A stretch of DNA of 64,000 nt from Paraburkholderia sejongensis (lineage in GTDB: Bacteria > Pseudomonadota > Gammaproteobacteria > Burkholderiales > Burkholderiaceae): NCBI RefSeq assembly GCF_020880815.1, contig NZ_JAJITD010000011.1, positions 124,001-188,000 on the forward strand. The letters run 5' to 3'. A model generated the notes under the pieces. That model saw nothing but the letters and a program-made list of their open reading frames with translations, was not told where the DNA came from and did no database searches. Positions 1 to 7,880 of the stretch are shown piece by piece. Numbering within the stretch: the first letter of the stretch is position 1; the number at the start of each line of letters is the position of its first letter. Position numbers and translations under genes: made by a program.

Positions 1-311
1 ATCATCCCGAACGACATCGGCGCGCTCACGCGCAGCAGCCCGCGCGGCCCTGCGCGCCGCAGCGACATCGCCTGCTCCGCGTCCTCGACCTCGCCGAGGA
101 TGCGCTTCGCGCGCTCATAGAACTCCTGCCCCAGATCGGTCACCGCCAGCTTGCGGGTATTGCGGATCAGCAACTGCACGCCGAGCGCTTCTTCCAGCGC
201 CATCACGCGCCGGCTGACGAACTGTTTCGACAACGCCAGGCGCTTCGCCGCAGCCGTGAAGTTATGGGCGTCGACGGTCGCGACGAAGATTCTCATGTCA
301 TCGAGCTGCAT
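1..311 (-). CDS. LysR-family transcriptional regulator (N-terminal part, runs off window)
   Basis: The reverse strand from 311 downward reads as a LysR-type N-terminus beginning MQLDDMRIFVATVDAHNFTA, followed by a winged helix-turn-helix (AAKRLALSKQFVSRRVMALEEALGVQLLIRNTRKLAVTDLG). About 100 residues are present; the effector-binding domain lies beyond base 1. LysR proteins bind a small effector and control nearby genes, and this one is divergent from the pirin gene with a 135-base gap that could hold the shared promoter. The ATG at 311 is chosen because it places the HTH at the usual distance from the N-terminus; an in-frame GTG a few codons upstream is possible. The target and effector cannot be told from this fragment. 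Confidence 0.88.
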   Translation of the reverse strand, partial: MQLDDMRIFVATVDAHNFTAAAKRLALSKQFVSRRVMALEEALGVQLLIRNTRKLAVTDLGQEFYERAKRILGEVEDAEQAMSLRRAGPRGLLRVSAPMSFGM

Positions 312-446
312 CGTATTGTCCACTCCGACGAGACAGTGTTTCTGAGATAGTCATGATTATACACATCTGAATTGACCTACACTGCTGCTCATGCATCGCG
401 GCCAACTACCTGGCCGGATCGCACGACAAACTCAAGGAGAAAAAAG

Positions 447-1172
447 ATGCTCGAAATCAGACAAGCCAACCAACGTGGCCGCGCGGAACACGGCTGGCTC
501 AGCTCGCGTCACACGTTCTCGTTCGCGCACTATCACGATTCGAAGCAAAACGGCTTCTCCGACCTGCTGGTGATCAACGACGACCGCGTCGCACCGGGGC
601 AAGGCTTCGGCAAGCATCCGCACCGCGACATGGAGATTTTTTCGTACGTGCTCGAAGGCGCGCTGGAACACAAGGACACGATGGGCACCGGTTCGGTGAT
701 CGTACCGGGCGACATCCAGTTGATGAGCGCGGGCACGGGCGTCGCGCACAGCGAGTACAACCACTCGAAGAGCGAGCCGGTGCACTTCCTGCAGATCTGG
801 ATCGCGCCGGCGCAGCAAGGCACCTCGCCGCGCTATCAACAGCAGCATTTCGGCGCGGCCGACAAGCGCGGCGTGCTGCGCCTCGTGATGTCGCCGGACG
901 GCGCGGACGGTTCGCTGCAATTGCAGCAGGATGCGCGGGTGTATGCGGGTCTGTTCGACGGCGACGAAACCGCTACGCTCGAACTCGCCAACGACCGCTA
1001 TGCGTATGTGCACGTGGCGCGCGGCAGTGTCACGGTGAACGGTGTCGAGTTCCACGAAGGCGACGGCGCGCGAGTGCGCGGCGAACAGGCGCTGACCTTC
1101 TCGCGAGGTCAGGATGCGGAAGTGCTGGTGTTCGATCTGCGCAATATCGAAACGTCAGCGTTGTGGGGTTAA
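447..1172 (+). CDS. Pirin family protein (YhhW-like cupin)
   Basis: The 241-residue product opens MLEIRQANQRGRAEHGWLSS and contains the pirin metal-site segments HTFSFAHYHD, FGKHPHRDMEIFSYVLEG and VAHSEYNHSK, whose histidines and glutamate hold the metal in the bicupin fold. Bacterial pirins include quercetin-dioxygenase-like enzymes and redox sensors; the actual substrate is unknown here. The start at 447 follows an AAGGAG ribosome site at 434-439 and matches the family N-terminus, although the frame is open further upstream to 372. It is followed by a strong terminator and then a DoxX gene, and is divergent from a LysR gene that may control it. Confidence 0.9.
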   Translation: MLEIRQANQRGRAEHGWLSSRHTFSFAHYHDSKQNGFSDLLVINDDRVAPGQGFGKHPHRDMEIFSYVLEGALEHKDTMGTGSVIVPGDIQLMSAGTGVAHSEYNHSKSEPVHFLQIWIAPAQQGTSPRYQQQHFGAADKRGVLRLVMSPDGADGSLQLQQDARVYAGLFDGDETATLELANDRYAYVHVARGSVTVNGVEFHEGDGARVRGEQALTFSRGQDAEVLVFDLRNIETSALWG

Positions 1173-1210
1173 GCGCTTCGCTTGCGCGATTAATCGACTA
1201 ATCTGAATCT

Positions 1211-1246
1211 AGCTCGCCGGATGACCGTTACCGGCGAGCTTTTCTT
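1211..1246 (+). terminator. Rho-independent terminator after the pirin gene
   Basis: A perfect 10-base stem (AGCTCGCCGG at 1211-1220 with CCGGCGAGCT at 1231-1240) is followed by TTTCTT. It lies between the pirin stop and the DoxX start, so the two genes are probably separate transcripts. Confidence 0.85.
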
Positions 1247-1267
1247 CCTACCCCTTCGGGAAAAATC

Positions 1268-1681
1268 ATGCGTTACACACTGTTCGAAAACCAGAGAGAC
1301 GTGGTTCTTCTGGTCGCCCGTATTCTGTTGATGGTGCTGTTCGTGATGTTCGGCTGGTCGAAGCTGACCGGCTTCGCGGGCACGGTCGCCTATATGGCAT
1401 CGACCGGCGCGCCGGCGCCGGCATTGTCGGCGGTTATCGCGGTGGTGATGGAACTCGTCGTCGGCGTTGCGTTGCTGGTGGGATTTTTCACGCGGCCTCT
1501 CGCGCTGCTGCTCGCGCTGTACACGCTCGGCACCGCGATCATCGGCCATCACTACTGGAACATGACCGGCGCGATGCAATACGACAACATGATCCATTTC
1601 TACAAGAACATCGCGATCATCGGCGGCTTGCTGCTGTTGTGCGTGAGCGGGCCCGGCAAGTATTCGCTCGACCGGCGTTGA
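1268..1681 (+). CDS. DoxX family inner-membrane protein
   Basis: This 137-residue protein has four hydrophobic segments and the DoxX-type opening RDVVLLVARILLMVLFVMFG followed by SKLTGFAGTVAYMASTGAPAP, a length normal for the family. DoxX/YphA-like proteins are small membrane proteins; some associate with thiosulfate oxidation or oxidative-stress membrane complexes, but most are uncharacterised. The pirin-DoxX pairing is common in proteobacteria. A ribosome site is weak (TTCGGGAAAAATC before the ATG). The terminator at 1211-1246 separates it from pirin. Function beyond family membership is not visible. Confidence 0.85.
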   Translation: MRYTLFENQRDVVLLVARILLMVLFVMFGWSKLTGFAGTVAYMASTGAPAPALSAVIAVVMELVVGVALLVGFFTRPLALLLALYTLGTAIIGHHYWNMTGAMQYDNMIHFYKNIAIIGGLLLLCVSGPGKYSLDRR

Positions 1682-1723
1682 TAGTGCACATTGCGCTGCG
1701 CTAATGCGACAGGGGCCGCTGTG

Positions 1724-1890
1724 ATGAACTGCCCCGCAAAGCTGGACGGCGAAGTGCCAGGCTGCCAGAAGCTGAGTCCTGTATTGCACGGGACTCAGTT
1801 CATTGAGTTTGAACTTGATGTGCTCGTGGTTGTAGTAGTGAATGTAACGCCGCAGTCCGGGCTGCAACTGTTCGATAGGATTGCGCCGCA
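1724..1890 (-). mobile_element. IS3-family insertion sequence remnant (3' end with transposase C-terminus)
   Basis: On the reverse strand, 1882-1772 encodes the IS3-type transposase C-terminal motif LRRYIHYYNHEHIKFKLNEL then SPVQYRTQ; the DDE catalytic part is missing. The end TGAACTGCCCCGCAAAGCTGGAC at 1724 onward looks like an IS terminal inverted repeat of this family, and a near copy in the same orientation lies at 2876. Only about 170 bases remain, so the element is dead. Confidence 0.75.
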
Positions 1891-2048
1891 AAACGGGCAA
1901 TAGCAAAGAGCGACGCGCAGGTTTCCAGCAGTATTTTGTCAAGGACTATTAAAGGCTTGATCCGCCTCAAACTTCAGCTCGATTCCAGTTGCATGGGCCA
2001 CGTGACATCGGTAAAACTTGTCCGCAAGCACAATGAGCGGAGGCCGCA

Positions 2049-2567
2049 ATGGCAGTTACCGGCAAATTTCTGGTGAATAACAAAGACCTCTCTCCCTTGA
2101 CGATTGATGGTGTAGGAACATTCAACGCGTTTTCGGGCGATAACATATATCGCAATCGGGGTGGCTGTACGACGATAGCCAACAAAGGACCAATTCCCGC
2201 AGGAAAGTACTGGATCGTCGCGCGTCCTGCTGGCGGTCCGGGCTCCAGGATTCAGGCGTGGCTTAAGGACGAATGGAACTCGTTCAAGGGAAACCCATCC
2301 GATCACAGCGAATGGTTTGCACTGTATCGGGACGACGGGATGATTGACGACGTGACGTGGGTCAATGGCGTCAAGCGCGGGCAGTTTCGCCTGCATCCGG
2401 CTGGTGGTGAGGGACGGTCTTTCGGGTGCATTACCCTTCCTAGCCGCTTCGATTTCGTAAGAATCCGCTCTGCGCTCCTACACACCAGCGCCATCGTCGC
2501 TGGCAGTTCAGGTCTTAACGCCTACGGAACAATCGAGGTCATTACGCATGGCAATACTTGCCCGTAG
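2049..2567 (+). CDS. Tlde1-like (DUF2778) peptidoglycan-targeting effector candidate
   Basis: The 172-residue product has the DUF2778/Tlde1 signature: GVGTFNAFSGDN near residue 21, NKGPIPAGKYWI near 46, and the L,D-transpeptidase-like catalytic stretch FRLHPAGGEGRSFGCITLPS with His116 and Cys127. Characterised Tlde1 proteins are type VI secretion effectors that act in the periplasm as L,D-carboxypeptidase/exchange enzymes and block peptidoglycan synthesis. There is no signal peptide, as expected for a T6SS cargo. A GCGGAGG ribosome site precedes the ATG. Its stop overlaps the start of a small membrane protein by 20 bases, as in effector-immunity pairs. Base composition is visibly less GC-rich than the neighbours and IS3 ends flank the pair. 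No VgrG, PAAR or T6SS structural gene is in the window, so secretion is inferred. Confidence 0.78.
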   Translation: MAVTGKFLVNNKDLSPLTIDGVGTFNAFSGDNIYRNRGGCTTIANKGPIPAGKYWIVARPAGGPGSRIQAWLKDEWNSFKGNPSDHSEWFALYRDDGMIDDVTWVNGVKRGQFRLHPAGGEGRSFGCITLPSRFDFVRIRSALLHTSAIVAGSSGLNAYGTIEVITHGNTCP

Positions 2568-2817
2568 GCTGTTCAAGGTAGCCCTGTTTATCGGGCTTCT
2601 TCTTCTGTCGATTCGTTTTATACCGCTGACCAATGAATGGTCTTTAGCCGAGACCCGTGCATGGTTTCGTGCTTCAGACTTGCTCGGTGTCGATGACCCC
2701 GACGACTTATATTTCGCGGTGTGGCTAACGATCGAAGTGATCGTGGCGGTCGTTGCCTATGTCACGATTGTCAAGTTGTGGCAGCGCTATAGAGCAAAGG
2801 CGAGCGCGAGGTTATAG
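2548..2817 (+). CDS. Small membrane protein, putative immunity protein for the Tlde1-like effector
   Basis: This 89-residue protein has an N-terminal membrane segment (LFKVALFIGLLLLSIRFIPL), a roughly 30-residue polar loop containing LLGVDDPDD, and a second membrane segment (VWLTIEVIVAVVAYVTIVKL) with a basic tail. That layout would expose the loop to the periplasm, where the neighbouring effector would act. It starts 20 bases inside the effector gene, indicating coupled translation. I do not recognise a named family; the immunity role is inferred from position, size and topology only. Confidence 0.6.
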   Translation: MAILARRLFKVALFIGLLLLSIRFIPLTNEWSLAETRAWFRASDLLGVDDPDDLYFAVWLTIEVIVAVVAYVTIVKLWQRYRAKASARL

Positions 2818-2868
2818 CGCGCAATCCCGGCAGGCAGCGACTATGCCGAAGTGCATATGAAAAAGCCC

Positions 2869-2935
2869 GCTCGGATGAACTGCCCCCGCAAAGTTGGACA
2901 GCGAAGTGCCAGGCTGCCAGAGCTTTGAACCGCTT
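2869..2935. repeat. Second IS3-type end, direct repeat of the end at 1724
   Basis: The stretch GATGAACTGCCCCCGCAAAG at 2874 and the following GAAGTGCCAGGCTGCCAGAG nearly repeat 1722-1776 in the same orientation. No transposase coding remains here. Together the two ends bracket the effector cassette as direct repeats about 1.15 kb apart. Confidence 0.7.
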
Positions 2936-2965
2936 GGGTTTCCTGGACAGATAGCACACAAACAG

Positions 2966-2993
2966 AAACGGCGACCCAAGGGCCGCCGTTTTC
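2966..2993. terminator. Terminator between the effector cassette and ahpF
   Basis: AAACGGCG at 2966-2973 pairs with CGCCGTTT at 2984-2991, with T-rich flanks on both strands. It sits between convergent genes and can serve both, mainly ahpF read on the reverse strand. Confidence 0.65.
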
Positions 2994-3019
2994 ACTGCTC
3001 ACAACATCGCACTACCGGA

Positions 3020-4606
3020 TCAAACCGTTGCTTCGGCTTCCGCCTCGGCCTCATCGTCCGCGCTGGTGCGGATCAGATGATCGAATGCAGACAGCGATGC
3101 TTTCGCGCCTTCGCCGACCGCGATCACGATCTGCTTGAACGGCACCGTGGTCACGTCGCCTCCCGCAAACACGCCCGGCACCGACGTCGCGCCGCGTGCA
3201 TCGACGACGATCTCGCCGTGCTTCGACAACTCGACCGTGCCCTTCAGCCATTCGGTGTTCGGCACCAGACCGATCTGCACGAACACGCCTTCGAGCTCGA
3301 CCGTCTTCACTTCGCCGGACGCGAGGTCCTTGTAGACCAAACCGTTGACCTTCTTGCCGTCGCCGGTGATTTCGGTGGTCTGCGCCTGGGTGACGACCTT
3401 CACGTTCGGCAGGCTGCGCAGCTTGCGTTGCAGTACTTCGTCGGCACGCAGCGTTGCGCCGAATTCGAGCAGCGTCACTTCGCGCACCAGACCCGCGAGG
3501 TCGATCGCCGCCTCGACGCCGGAGTTGCCGCCGCCGATCACCGCGACGCGCTTGCCCTTGAACAGCGGACCGTCACAGTGCGGGCAATAGGCGACGCCGT
3601 GGTTGCGATACTCGCGCTCGCCCGGCACGTTGATTTCGCGCCAGCGCGCGCCGGTCGCGAGCACGATCGTCTTCGCCTTCAGCACCGCGCCGTTGGCGAG
3701 ACGCACTTCGTGAATGCGGCCCGGGATCAGCGCTTCCGCGCGCTGCACGTCCATGATGTCGACGTCATACGCCTTCACGTGCTGTTCGAGCGCGGCGGCG
3801 AACTTCGGTCCTTCGGTTTCCGTCACCGACACGAAGTTCTCGATCGCCAGCGTGTCCAGCACCTGGCCGCCGAAGCGCTCGGCCACCACGCCGGTTGCAA
3901 TGCCCTTGCGCGCCGAGTAGATCGCCGCGGCCGCGCCCGCCGGGCCGCCGCCGACGATCAGCGTGTCGAACACCGGCTTGTTTGCGAGTTCTTTCGCGGC
4001 ACGCGCGCCGGCGTTGGTGTCGAGCTTCGCGAGAATTTCCTTCACGCTGCTGCGGCCCTGGCCGAACATCTCGCCGTTCAGGAACATCATCGGTACCGCC
4101 ATGATCTGGCGCGCGTCGACTTCATTCTGGAACAGCGCGCCGTCGATCGCGACGTGACGGATGCGCGGATTGATCAACGCCATCACGTTCAGCGCCTGCA
4201 CGACTTCCGGGCAGTTCTGGCACGACAGCGAGAAATACGTTTCGAATTGATAGTCGCCGTCGAGCGAGCGGATCTGTTCGATCACCGCGTCGTCGAGCTT
4301 GACCGGATGGCCGCCGACCTGCAGCAATGCCAGCACCAGCGACGTGAATTCATGGCCCATCGGAATGCCGGCGAAACGGATCCCGCTCGCCTTGCCCGCC
4401 TCGCCGATCGAGAACGACGGCTTGCGCTCGTCGTCGCCGCGACGCTCGATCACCGTGACGCGCTCCGACAACGTCGCGATATCGTTCAGCAAGGCCAGCA
4501 GCTCCTGCGACTTCGCGCTGTCGTCGACCGACGCGACGAGTTCGATAGGCCTGCTAACTTTTTCGAGGTACGTTTTCAGTTGAGTCTTGAGATTGGCGTC
4601 AAGCAT
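3020..4606 (-). CDS. ahpF: Alkyl hydroperoxide reductase subunit F (NADH:peroxiredoxin reductase)
   Basis: AhpF passes electrons from NADH through FAD and two disulfides to AhpC. The 528-residue protein has the tandem thioredoxin-like N-domain with a CxxC (SLSCQNCPEVVQA), an FAD site (DTLIVGGGPAGAAAAIYSAR), the redox-active VAYCPHCDGPLF, an NAD site (VAVIGGGNSGVEAAIDLAG) and the C-terminal GVFAGGDVTTVPFKQIVIA. Length fits the family (about 520-530). The start at 4606 (MLDANLKTQLKTYLEKVSRP) matches AhpF N-termini; the frame is open upstream but that part is not conserved. It lies 170 bases downstream of ahpC on the same strand. The acidic tail (DEAEAEAEATV) is unusual but harmless. Confidence 0.97.
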   Translation of the reverse strand: MLDANLKTQLKTYLEKVSRPIELVASVDDSAKSQELLALLNDIATLSERVTVIERRGDDERKPSFSIGEAGKASGIRFAGIPMGHEFTSLVLALLQVGGHPVKLDDAVIEQIRSLDGDYQFETYFSLSCQNCPEVVQALNVMALINPRIRHVAIDGALFQNEVDARQIMAVPMMFLNGEMFGQGRSSVKEILAKLDTNAGARAAKELANKPVFDTLIVGGGPAGAAAAIYSARKGIATGVVAERFGGQVLDTLAIENFVSVTETEGPKFAAALEQHVKAYDVDIMDVQRAEALIPGRIHEVRLANGAVLKAKTIVLATGARWREINVPGEREYRNHGVAYCPHCDGPLFKGKRVAVIGGGNSGVEAAIDLAGLVREVTLLEFGATLRADEVLQRKLRSLPNVKVVTQAQTTEITGDGKKVNGLVYKDLASGEVKTVELEGVFVQIGLVPNTEWLKGTVELSKHGEIVVDARGATSVPGVFAGGDVTTVPFKQIVIAVGEGAKASLSAFDHLIRTSADDEAEAEAEATV

Positions 4607-4776
4607 GGCGTTACGATTCCGTGACGAGGGGTGGGTGTCCCGGCACCGCAGCGTCCGGATAGAACGCGTGGGTCCCGGGGACGCGCGACGCGCCGTATCA
4701 GGCGAGCCGCGCGAGTGATGCACCGGGCAGGTCCCGGCTTGATGCAGACTACCGATGCAGCGTGTGCTGCGAGACC

Positions 4777-5340
4777 TTAGATCTTGCCGATCAGGTCGAG
4801 CGACGGGGTCAGCGTTTCTGCGCCCGGCGTCCACTTGGCGGGGCACACTTCACCCGGATGCGCCGCGATGTATTGCGCAGCCTGAACCTTGCGCAGCAGT
4901 TCGCCAGCGTCACGGCCGATGCCGTTGTCGTGGATTTCGCACAGCTTGATTTCGCCTTCCGGGTTGATCACGAACGTGCCGCGCAGTGCCAGACCTTCTT
5001 CTTCGATCAGCACGTCGAAGTTGCGCGAGATGGCGAGCGTCGGGTCGGCCAGCATCGGGTACTTGATCTTCTGGATCGTGTCCGACGTGTCGTGCCATGC
5101 CTTGTGCGTGAAGTGCGTATCGGTCGACACGCTGTAGATTTCCACGCCCAGCTTCTTGAATTCTTCGTAACGATCGGCCAGGTCGCCCAGCTCGGTCGGA
5201 CACACGAACGTGAAGTCAGCCGGGTAGAACACGAAAACCGACCACTTGCCCTTCAGGCTTTCTTCCGTGACGGTCACGAATTCGCCGTTGAGATAGGCCT
5301 GCGCCTTGAACGGTTTGACTTGACTGTTGATGATCGGCAT
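4777..5340 (-). CDS. ahpC: Alkyl hydroperoxide reductase subunit C (2-Cys peroxiredoxin)
   Basis: AhpC reduces hydrogen peroxide and organic peroxides in the cytoplasm and is recycled by AhpF. The 187-residue product starts MPIINSQVKPFKAQAYLNGE and has the peroxidatic Cys47 in DFTFVCPTELGDLA and the resolving Cys166 in GEVCPAKWTPG, the exact enterobacterial-type arrangement. The ATG at 5340 gives the family length; upstream in-frame sequence is leader. An OxyR-type operator lies about 90 bases upstream with a TTGACA element beside it, so peroxide induction is expected. ahpF follows in the same direction. Confidence 0.98.
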   Translation of the reverse strand: MPIINSQVKPFKAQAYLNGEFVTVTEESLKGKWSVFVFYPADFTFVCPTELGDLADRYEEFKKLGVEIYSVSTDTHFTHKAWHDTSDTIQKIKYPMLADPTLAISRNFDVLIEEEGLALRGTFVINPEGEIKLCEIHDNGIGRDAGELLRKVQAAQYIAAHPGEVCPAKWTPGAETLTPSLDLIGKI

Positions 5341-5415
5341 TTGCTGATTCCTCTGTTGAGTGGTTGGGAAGTAGAGCCAGTATGTCAGACTACACTTAAT
5401 AGGTAAAGCGGATTG

Positions 5416-5467
5416 TGTCAATGAGATTGATAGTCTGTCGCTATTTATCTTGCCGGTACAGACTATC
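5416..5467 (-). promoter_or_regulatory. OxyR binding site and -35 element upstream of ahpC
   Basis: The OxyR pattern ATAG-N7-CTAT-N7-ATAG-N7-CTAT is met at three of four blocks: ATAG 5430-5433, CTAT 5441-5444 and CTAT 5463-5466, with GCCG in the third block at 5452. The outer arms GATAGTCTGT (5429-5438) and ACAGACTATC (5458-5467) form a perfect 10-base inverted repeat. A TTGACA on the reverse strand (5416-5421) sits just downstream, the right place for OxyR activation of ahpC; the -10 is less clear. Confidence 0.75.
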
Positions 5468-5487
5468 GGATTTCATATGAGGGCGTT

Positions 5488-7695
5488 TCAGCCCTTTAGA
5501 AGTCGCCACAGCGTCGTTCGGCCGATACCGAGCGCACGGCTCGCGGCGGCGCGATTGCCGCCTGAGCGTTCGAGGGCTTGAAGCGCGTCCGCGCGGGTGG
5601 GCGTGCTGCGCTGCGGCGAGCTGCCCGCGGCGACTTCAGGCGGCGTGCCGGCAGGTCCGGCGAGTGCTGCCGCTGCCGGGCCGAGCCGTCCGAACTCCGG
5701 AAACACCGCCAGCCAGTCTGGCAAGGCGGTGGCAGGCGAGTTCCCCGCGACATCATCGCTGGATTCGATGGCCAGATCGTGACCGCCGTCGCCGACGTAA
5801 ATCGCCGCGCGCCCGAGCAGATTTTCCAGTTCGCGGACGTTGCCGGGCCATGCGTACTGCGCGAATAGCGGTTCGAGAAACGCGAGCACCCGTTCGAACG
5901 ACGCCGCCGGCAAACCGTACTGCAGCGCGCTGCGCGCCAGCAGATGGCGCGCCAGCGGCGCGATGTCGGCGCGGCGTTCGCGCAGCGGCGGCAATTTTAT
6001 CTGAAGCAGGTTCAATCGAAAATACAGGTCCGCGCGGAACGCTCCCTGCTCGACGAGCGCCAGCAAGTCGCGGTGCGTCGCGGCGATCACCCGCACGTCG
6101 ATCGGCGTCGCGCGGCCCGCGCCGAGCTTCATCACCTCGCGCTCCTGCAGAACGCGCAGCAGCCGGCTTTGCAGCGCGGCCGGCATTTCGCCGATTTCGT
6201 CGAGAAAAATCGTGCCGGTGTGGGCGATCTCGAACAGCCCCGGTTTGCCGCCGCGGCGCGCGCCGGTGAACGCGCCCTCCTCGTGGCCGAACAGCTCGCT
6301 TTCGATCAGCCCCTCGGGCAGCGCCGCGCAGTTGAACGCGACGAACGGGTTGCCGCGCCGCCGGCTCGCATTGTGAATCCCTTGCGCGACCAGTTCCTTG
6401 CCGGTGCCGCTTTCGCCGGTGAGCAGCACGGTCGCGTCGTGCGCAGCGCCCGCTTGGGCGAGCCGGCGCACCCGCGCGAGCGCCGGTGACGCGCCGATCA
6501 GGTCGTCGAGCCGATGACGCGCGACCAGGTGCCTGGGTCGCTGGCTGGTGCGCAGCGAGCGCTCGATCCGCTGCGCGACCAACGCGTCCTGCGCGGTCAC
6601 GACGAAACCGGCGCGCACGCCCTGCTCGACGATCGGCACACAGTTCACGCTCAGCGCGCGACCGCCGATCTGCTCGATGCGTTCGATGCGTTCGATCCGC
6701 TCGATCACCCCGTCGCCCGGTGCGGTCGCAGCGAGAGCCTCGCGCAGCAGCGGCGCGAATGCGCGTGCGACCCGAGCGTGAGCGTGGTTGGCACCGCGCG
6801 CCAGATCGGATACGAGGCCTTCGCCGCGGGCCGCATCCGGTGCGAAGCCCCTGCCGCCGGTTGCACCCGGAGCGAGGCCATCGTTCGCCATATTGGATGC
6901 AAGGCCAGCGGCGCGGGCCTCATCCGATACGAGTCCATCGCCGCGAGTCGCATCGGGTACCACGCCCAGCAGGTCGAGCATCGCGGGGTTGACGGCTTCG
7001 AGCTGGCCCGCGTGATCGAACGCAGCGACGCCGTCGCGCAGATGCGCGACGATCGTATTCAGCCGCCGCCGCCTCGCTTCCTGCTGGCGGCTCACCCGCG
7101 CGAGTTCGACCGAGCGCTCGAACGCCTCCTCGACCGCCCCGAGCGAGTACAGGAACACGCTGTCGATACCGGCCTGCTGCGCCAGATCGCAGGCCATCCC
7201 GGGCCCGATGATCACACCGCAGCCGCCCGCGGCGAGCTGCTCGACCGCGAGCCGCACGTCGTCGGGCGAGCGATACGCGCGCTGGACCAGCCCGACGTTC
7301 AGCCACGGACCGAGCTCGTCGAGTTCGTGCGCGATCGTTTCGTGCAGCACGAGACCGATCCGCGCGCCCGGCCAACCGGTGCTCGCGCGGGTGATCGCGT
7401 TCAGCACGTCGAAGCCGTTCACCTTGACCATCACGACCGGCACGCTCAGATGGTCGCGCAGATACGCGCCGTTCGAGCCGGCGGCCAGCACGACGTCGAC
7501 GGAACCCGCATCCACGTAGGCCTGCAACGCGGCGACGGCCGCCGCGTAGCCCTCGCGGACCGAAAAAAATCTCGCCTGACCGGCATAGCGCGGCGCGACG
7601 GTCTCGCAAAGCGACTGCAAGCGGCTGATACTAACGAGCGCGACGCCCGGCAGACCGGCGTTCGGCGGGGCGACGAAAGGCGTGAGGGTGGACAC
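5488..7695 (-). CDS. PrpR-type sigma-54-dependent activator (PrpR_N, PAS, AAA+, Fis)
   Basis: This is a bacterial enhancer-binding protein of 735 residues. The N-terminal PrpR_N sensor (ISRLQSLCETVAPRYAG; AAGSNGAYLRDHLSVPVVMV) is followed by a PAS-like segment (DHAGQLEAVNPAMLDLLG), a repetitive linker, the AAA+ domain with Walker A GESGTGKE, the sigma-54-contacting EGAFTGARRG and GTIFLDEIGEMP, and a C-terminal Fis-type HTH (NRAAASRALGIGRTTLWRLL). PrpR proteins sense 2-methylcitrate, but prpC/acnD are absent here, so the ligand may differ. I start it at the GTG at 7695 because AGGAGG (7701-7706) lies 5 bases upstream and the operators at 7738-7784 would otherwise be coding. It is divergent from the lyase gene it probably activates. 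Confidence 0.88.
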   Translation of the reverse strand: MSTLTPFVAPPNAGLPGVALVSISRLQSLCETVAPRYAGQARFFSVREGYAAAVAALQAYVDAGSVDVVLAAGSNGAYLRDHLSVPVVMVKVNGFDVLNAITRASTGWPGARIGLVLHETIAHELDELGPWLNVGLVQRAYRSPDDVRLAVEQLAAGGCGVIIGPGMACDLAQQAGIDSVFLYSLGAVEEAFERSVELARVSRQQEARRRRLNTIVAHLRDGVAAFDHAGQLEAVNPAMLDLLGVVPDATRGDGLVSDEARAAGLASNMANDGLAPGATGGRGFAPDAARGEGLVSDLARGANHAHARVARAFAPLLREALAATAPGDGVIERIERIERIEQIGGRALSVNCVPIVEQGVRAGFVVTAQDALVAQRIERSLRTSQRPRHLVARHRLDDLIGASPALARVRRLAQAGAAHDATVLLTGESGTGKELVAQGIHNASRRRGNPFVAFNCAALPEGLIESELFGHEEGAFTGARRGGKPGLFEIAHTGTIFLDEIGEMPAALQSRLLRVLQEREVMKLGAGRATPIDVRVIAATHRDLLALVEQGAFRADLYFRLNLLQIKLPPLRERRADIAPLARHLLARSALQYGLPAASFERVLAFLEPLFAQYAWPGNVRELENLLGRAAIYVGDGGHDLAIESSDDVAGNSPATALPDWLAVFPEFGRLGPAAAALAGPAGTPPEVAAGSSPQRSTPTRADALQALERSGGNRAAASRALGIGRTTLWRLLKG
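6788..6960 (-). repeat. Degenerate 30-base tandem repeat coding a linker in the PrpR-type activator
   Basis: The reverse strand encodes roughly six successive 9-10 residue units: VVPDATRGD, GLVSDEARAA, GLASNMAND, GLAPGATGGR, GFAPDAARGE, GLVSDLARGA. A second, shorter repeat of ERI units (9-base period) lies nearby at about 6675-6705. Both fall between the sensor and AAA+ domains, which explains the extra length over usual PrpR (about 650 residues). Confidence 0.75.
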
Positions 7696-7737
7696 CGGGG
7701 CCTCCTGGCCAAGGATGGATTCAATCAAGCATCGATC

Positions 7738-7784
7738 GGAAACCGTTCCACGAAACACCCTGTGAAACGTTTCATGAAACACTG
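7738..7784. promoter_or_regulatory. GAAAC palindrome cluster, candidate upstream activating sites for the PrpR-type activator
   Basis: Two overlapping perfect palindromes, TGAAACGTTTCA (7763-7774) and GTTTCATGAAAC (7769-7780), sit within four GAAAC half-sites spaced 12-13 bases apart. They lie about 100-140 bases upstream of the -24/-12 promoter at 7881, the usual distance for enhancer-binding protein sites. Confidence 0.65.
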
Positions 7785-7880
7785 CGCCGATTGTCCCACG
7801 AACGTCACGCCCCCGCGCTCGCCTCGCAAGTCCTTGCCCGGCATGGCTGAGCGCCGCGCCGCCAACGAAGCGGCTACCAA

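Noticed and set aside
2894..4624. 576-residue forward open frame opposite ahpF
   Set aside because: It mirrors the real ahpF codons; its arginine- and histidine-rich composition is a shadow of GC-rich coding.
6788..6960. CRISPR-like spacing in the repeat within the PrpR-type gene
   Set aside because: Units are continuous coding repeats with no unique spacers; no CRISPR array is present in the window.
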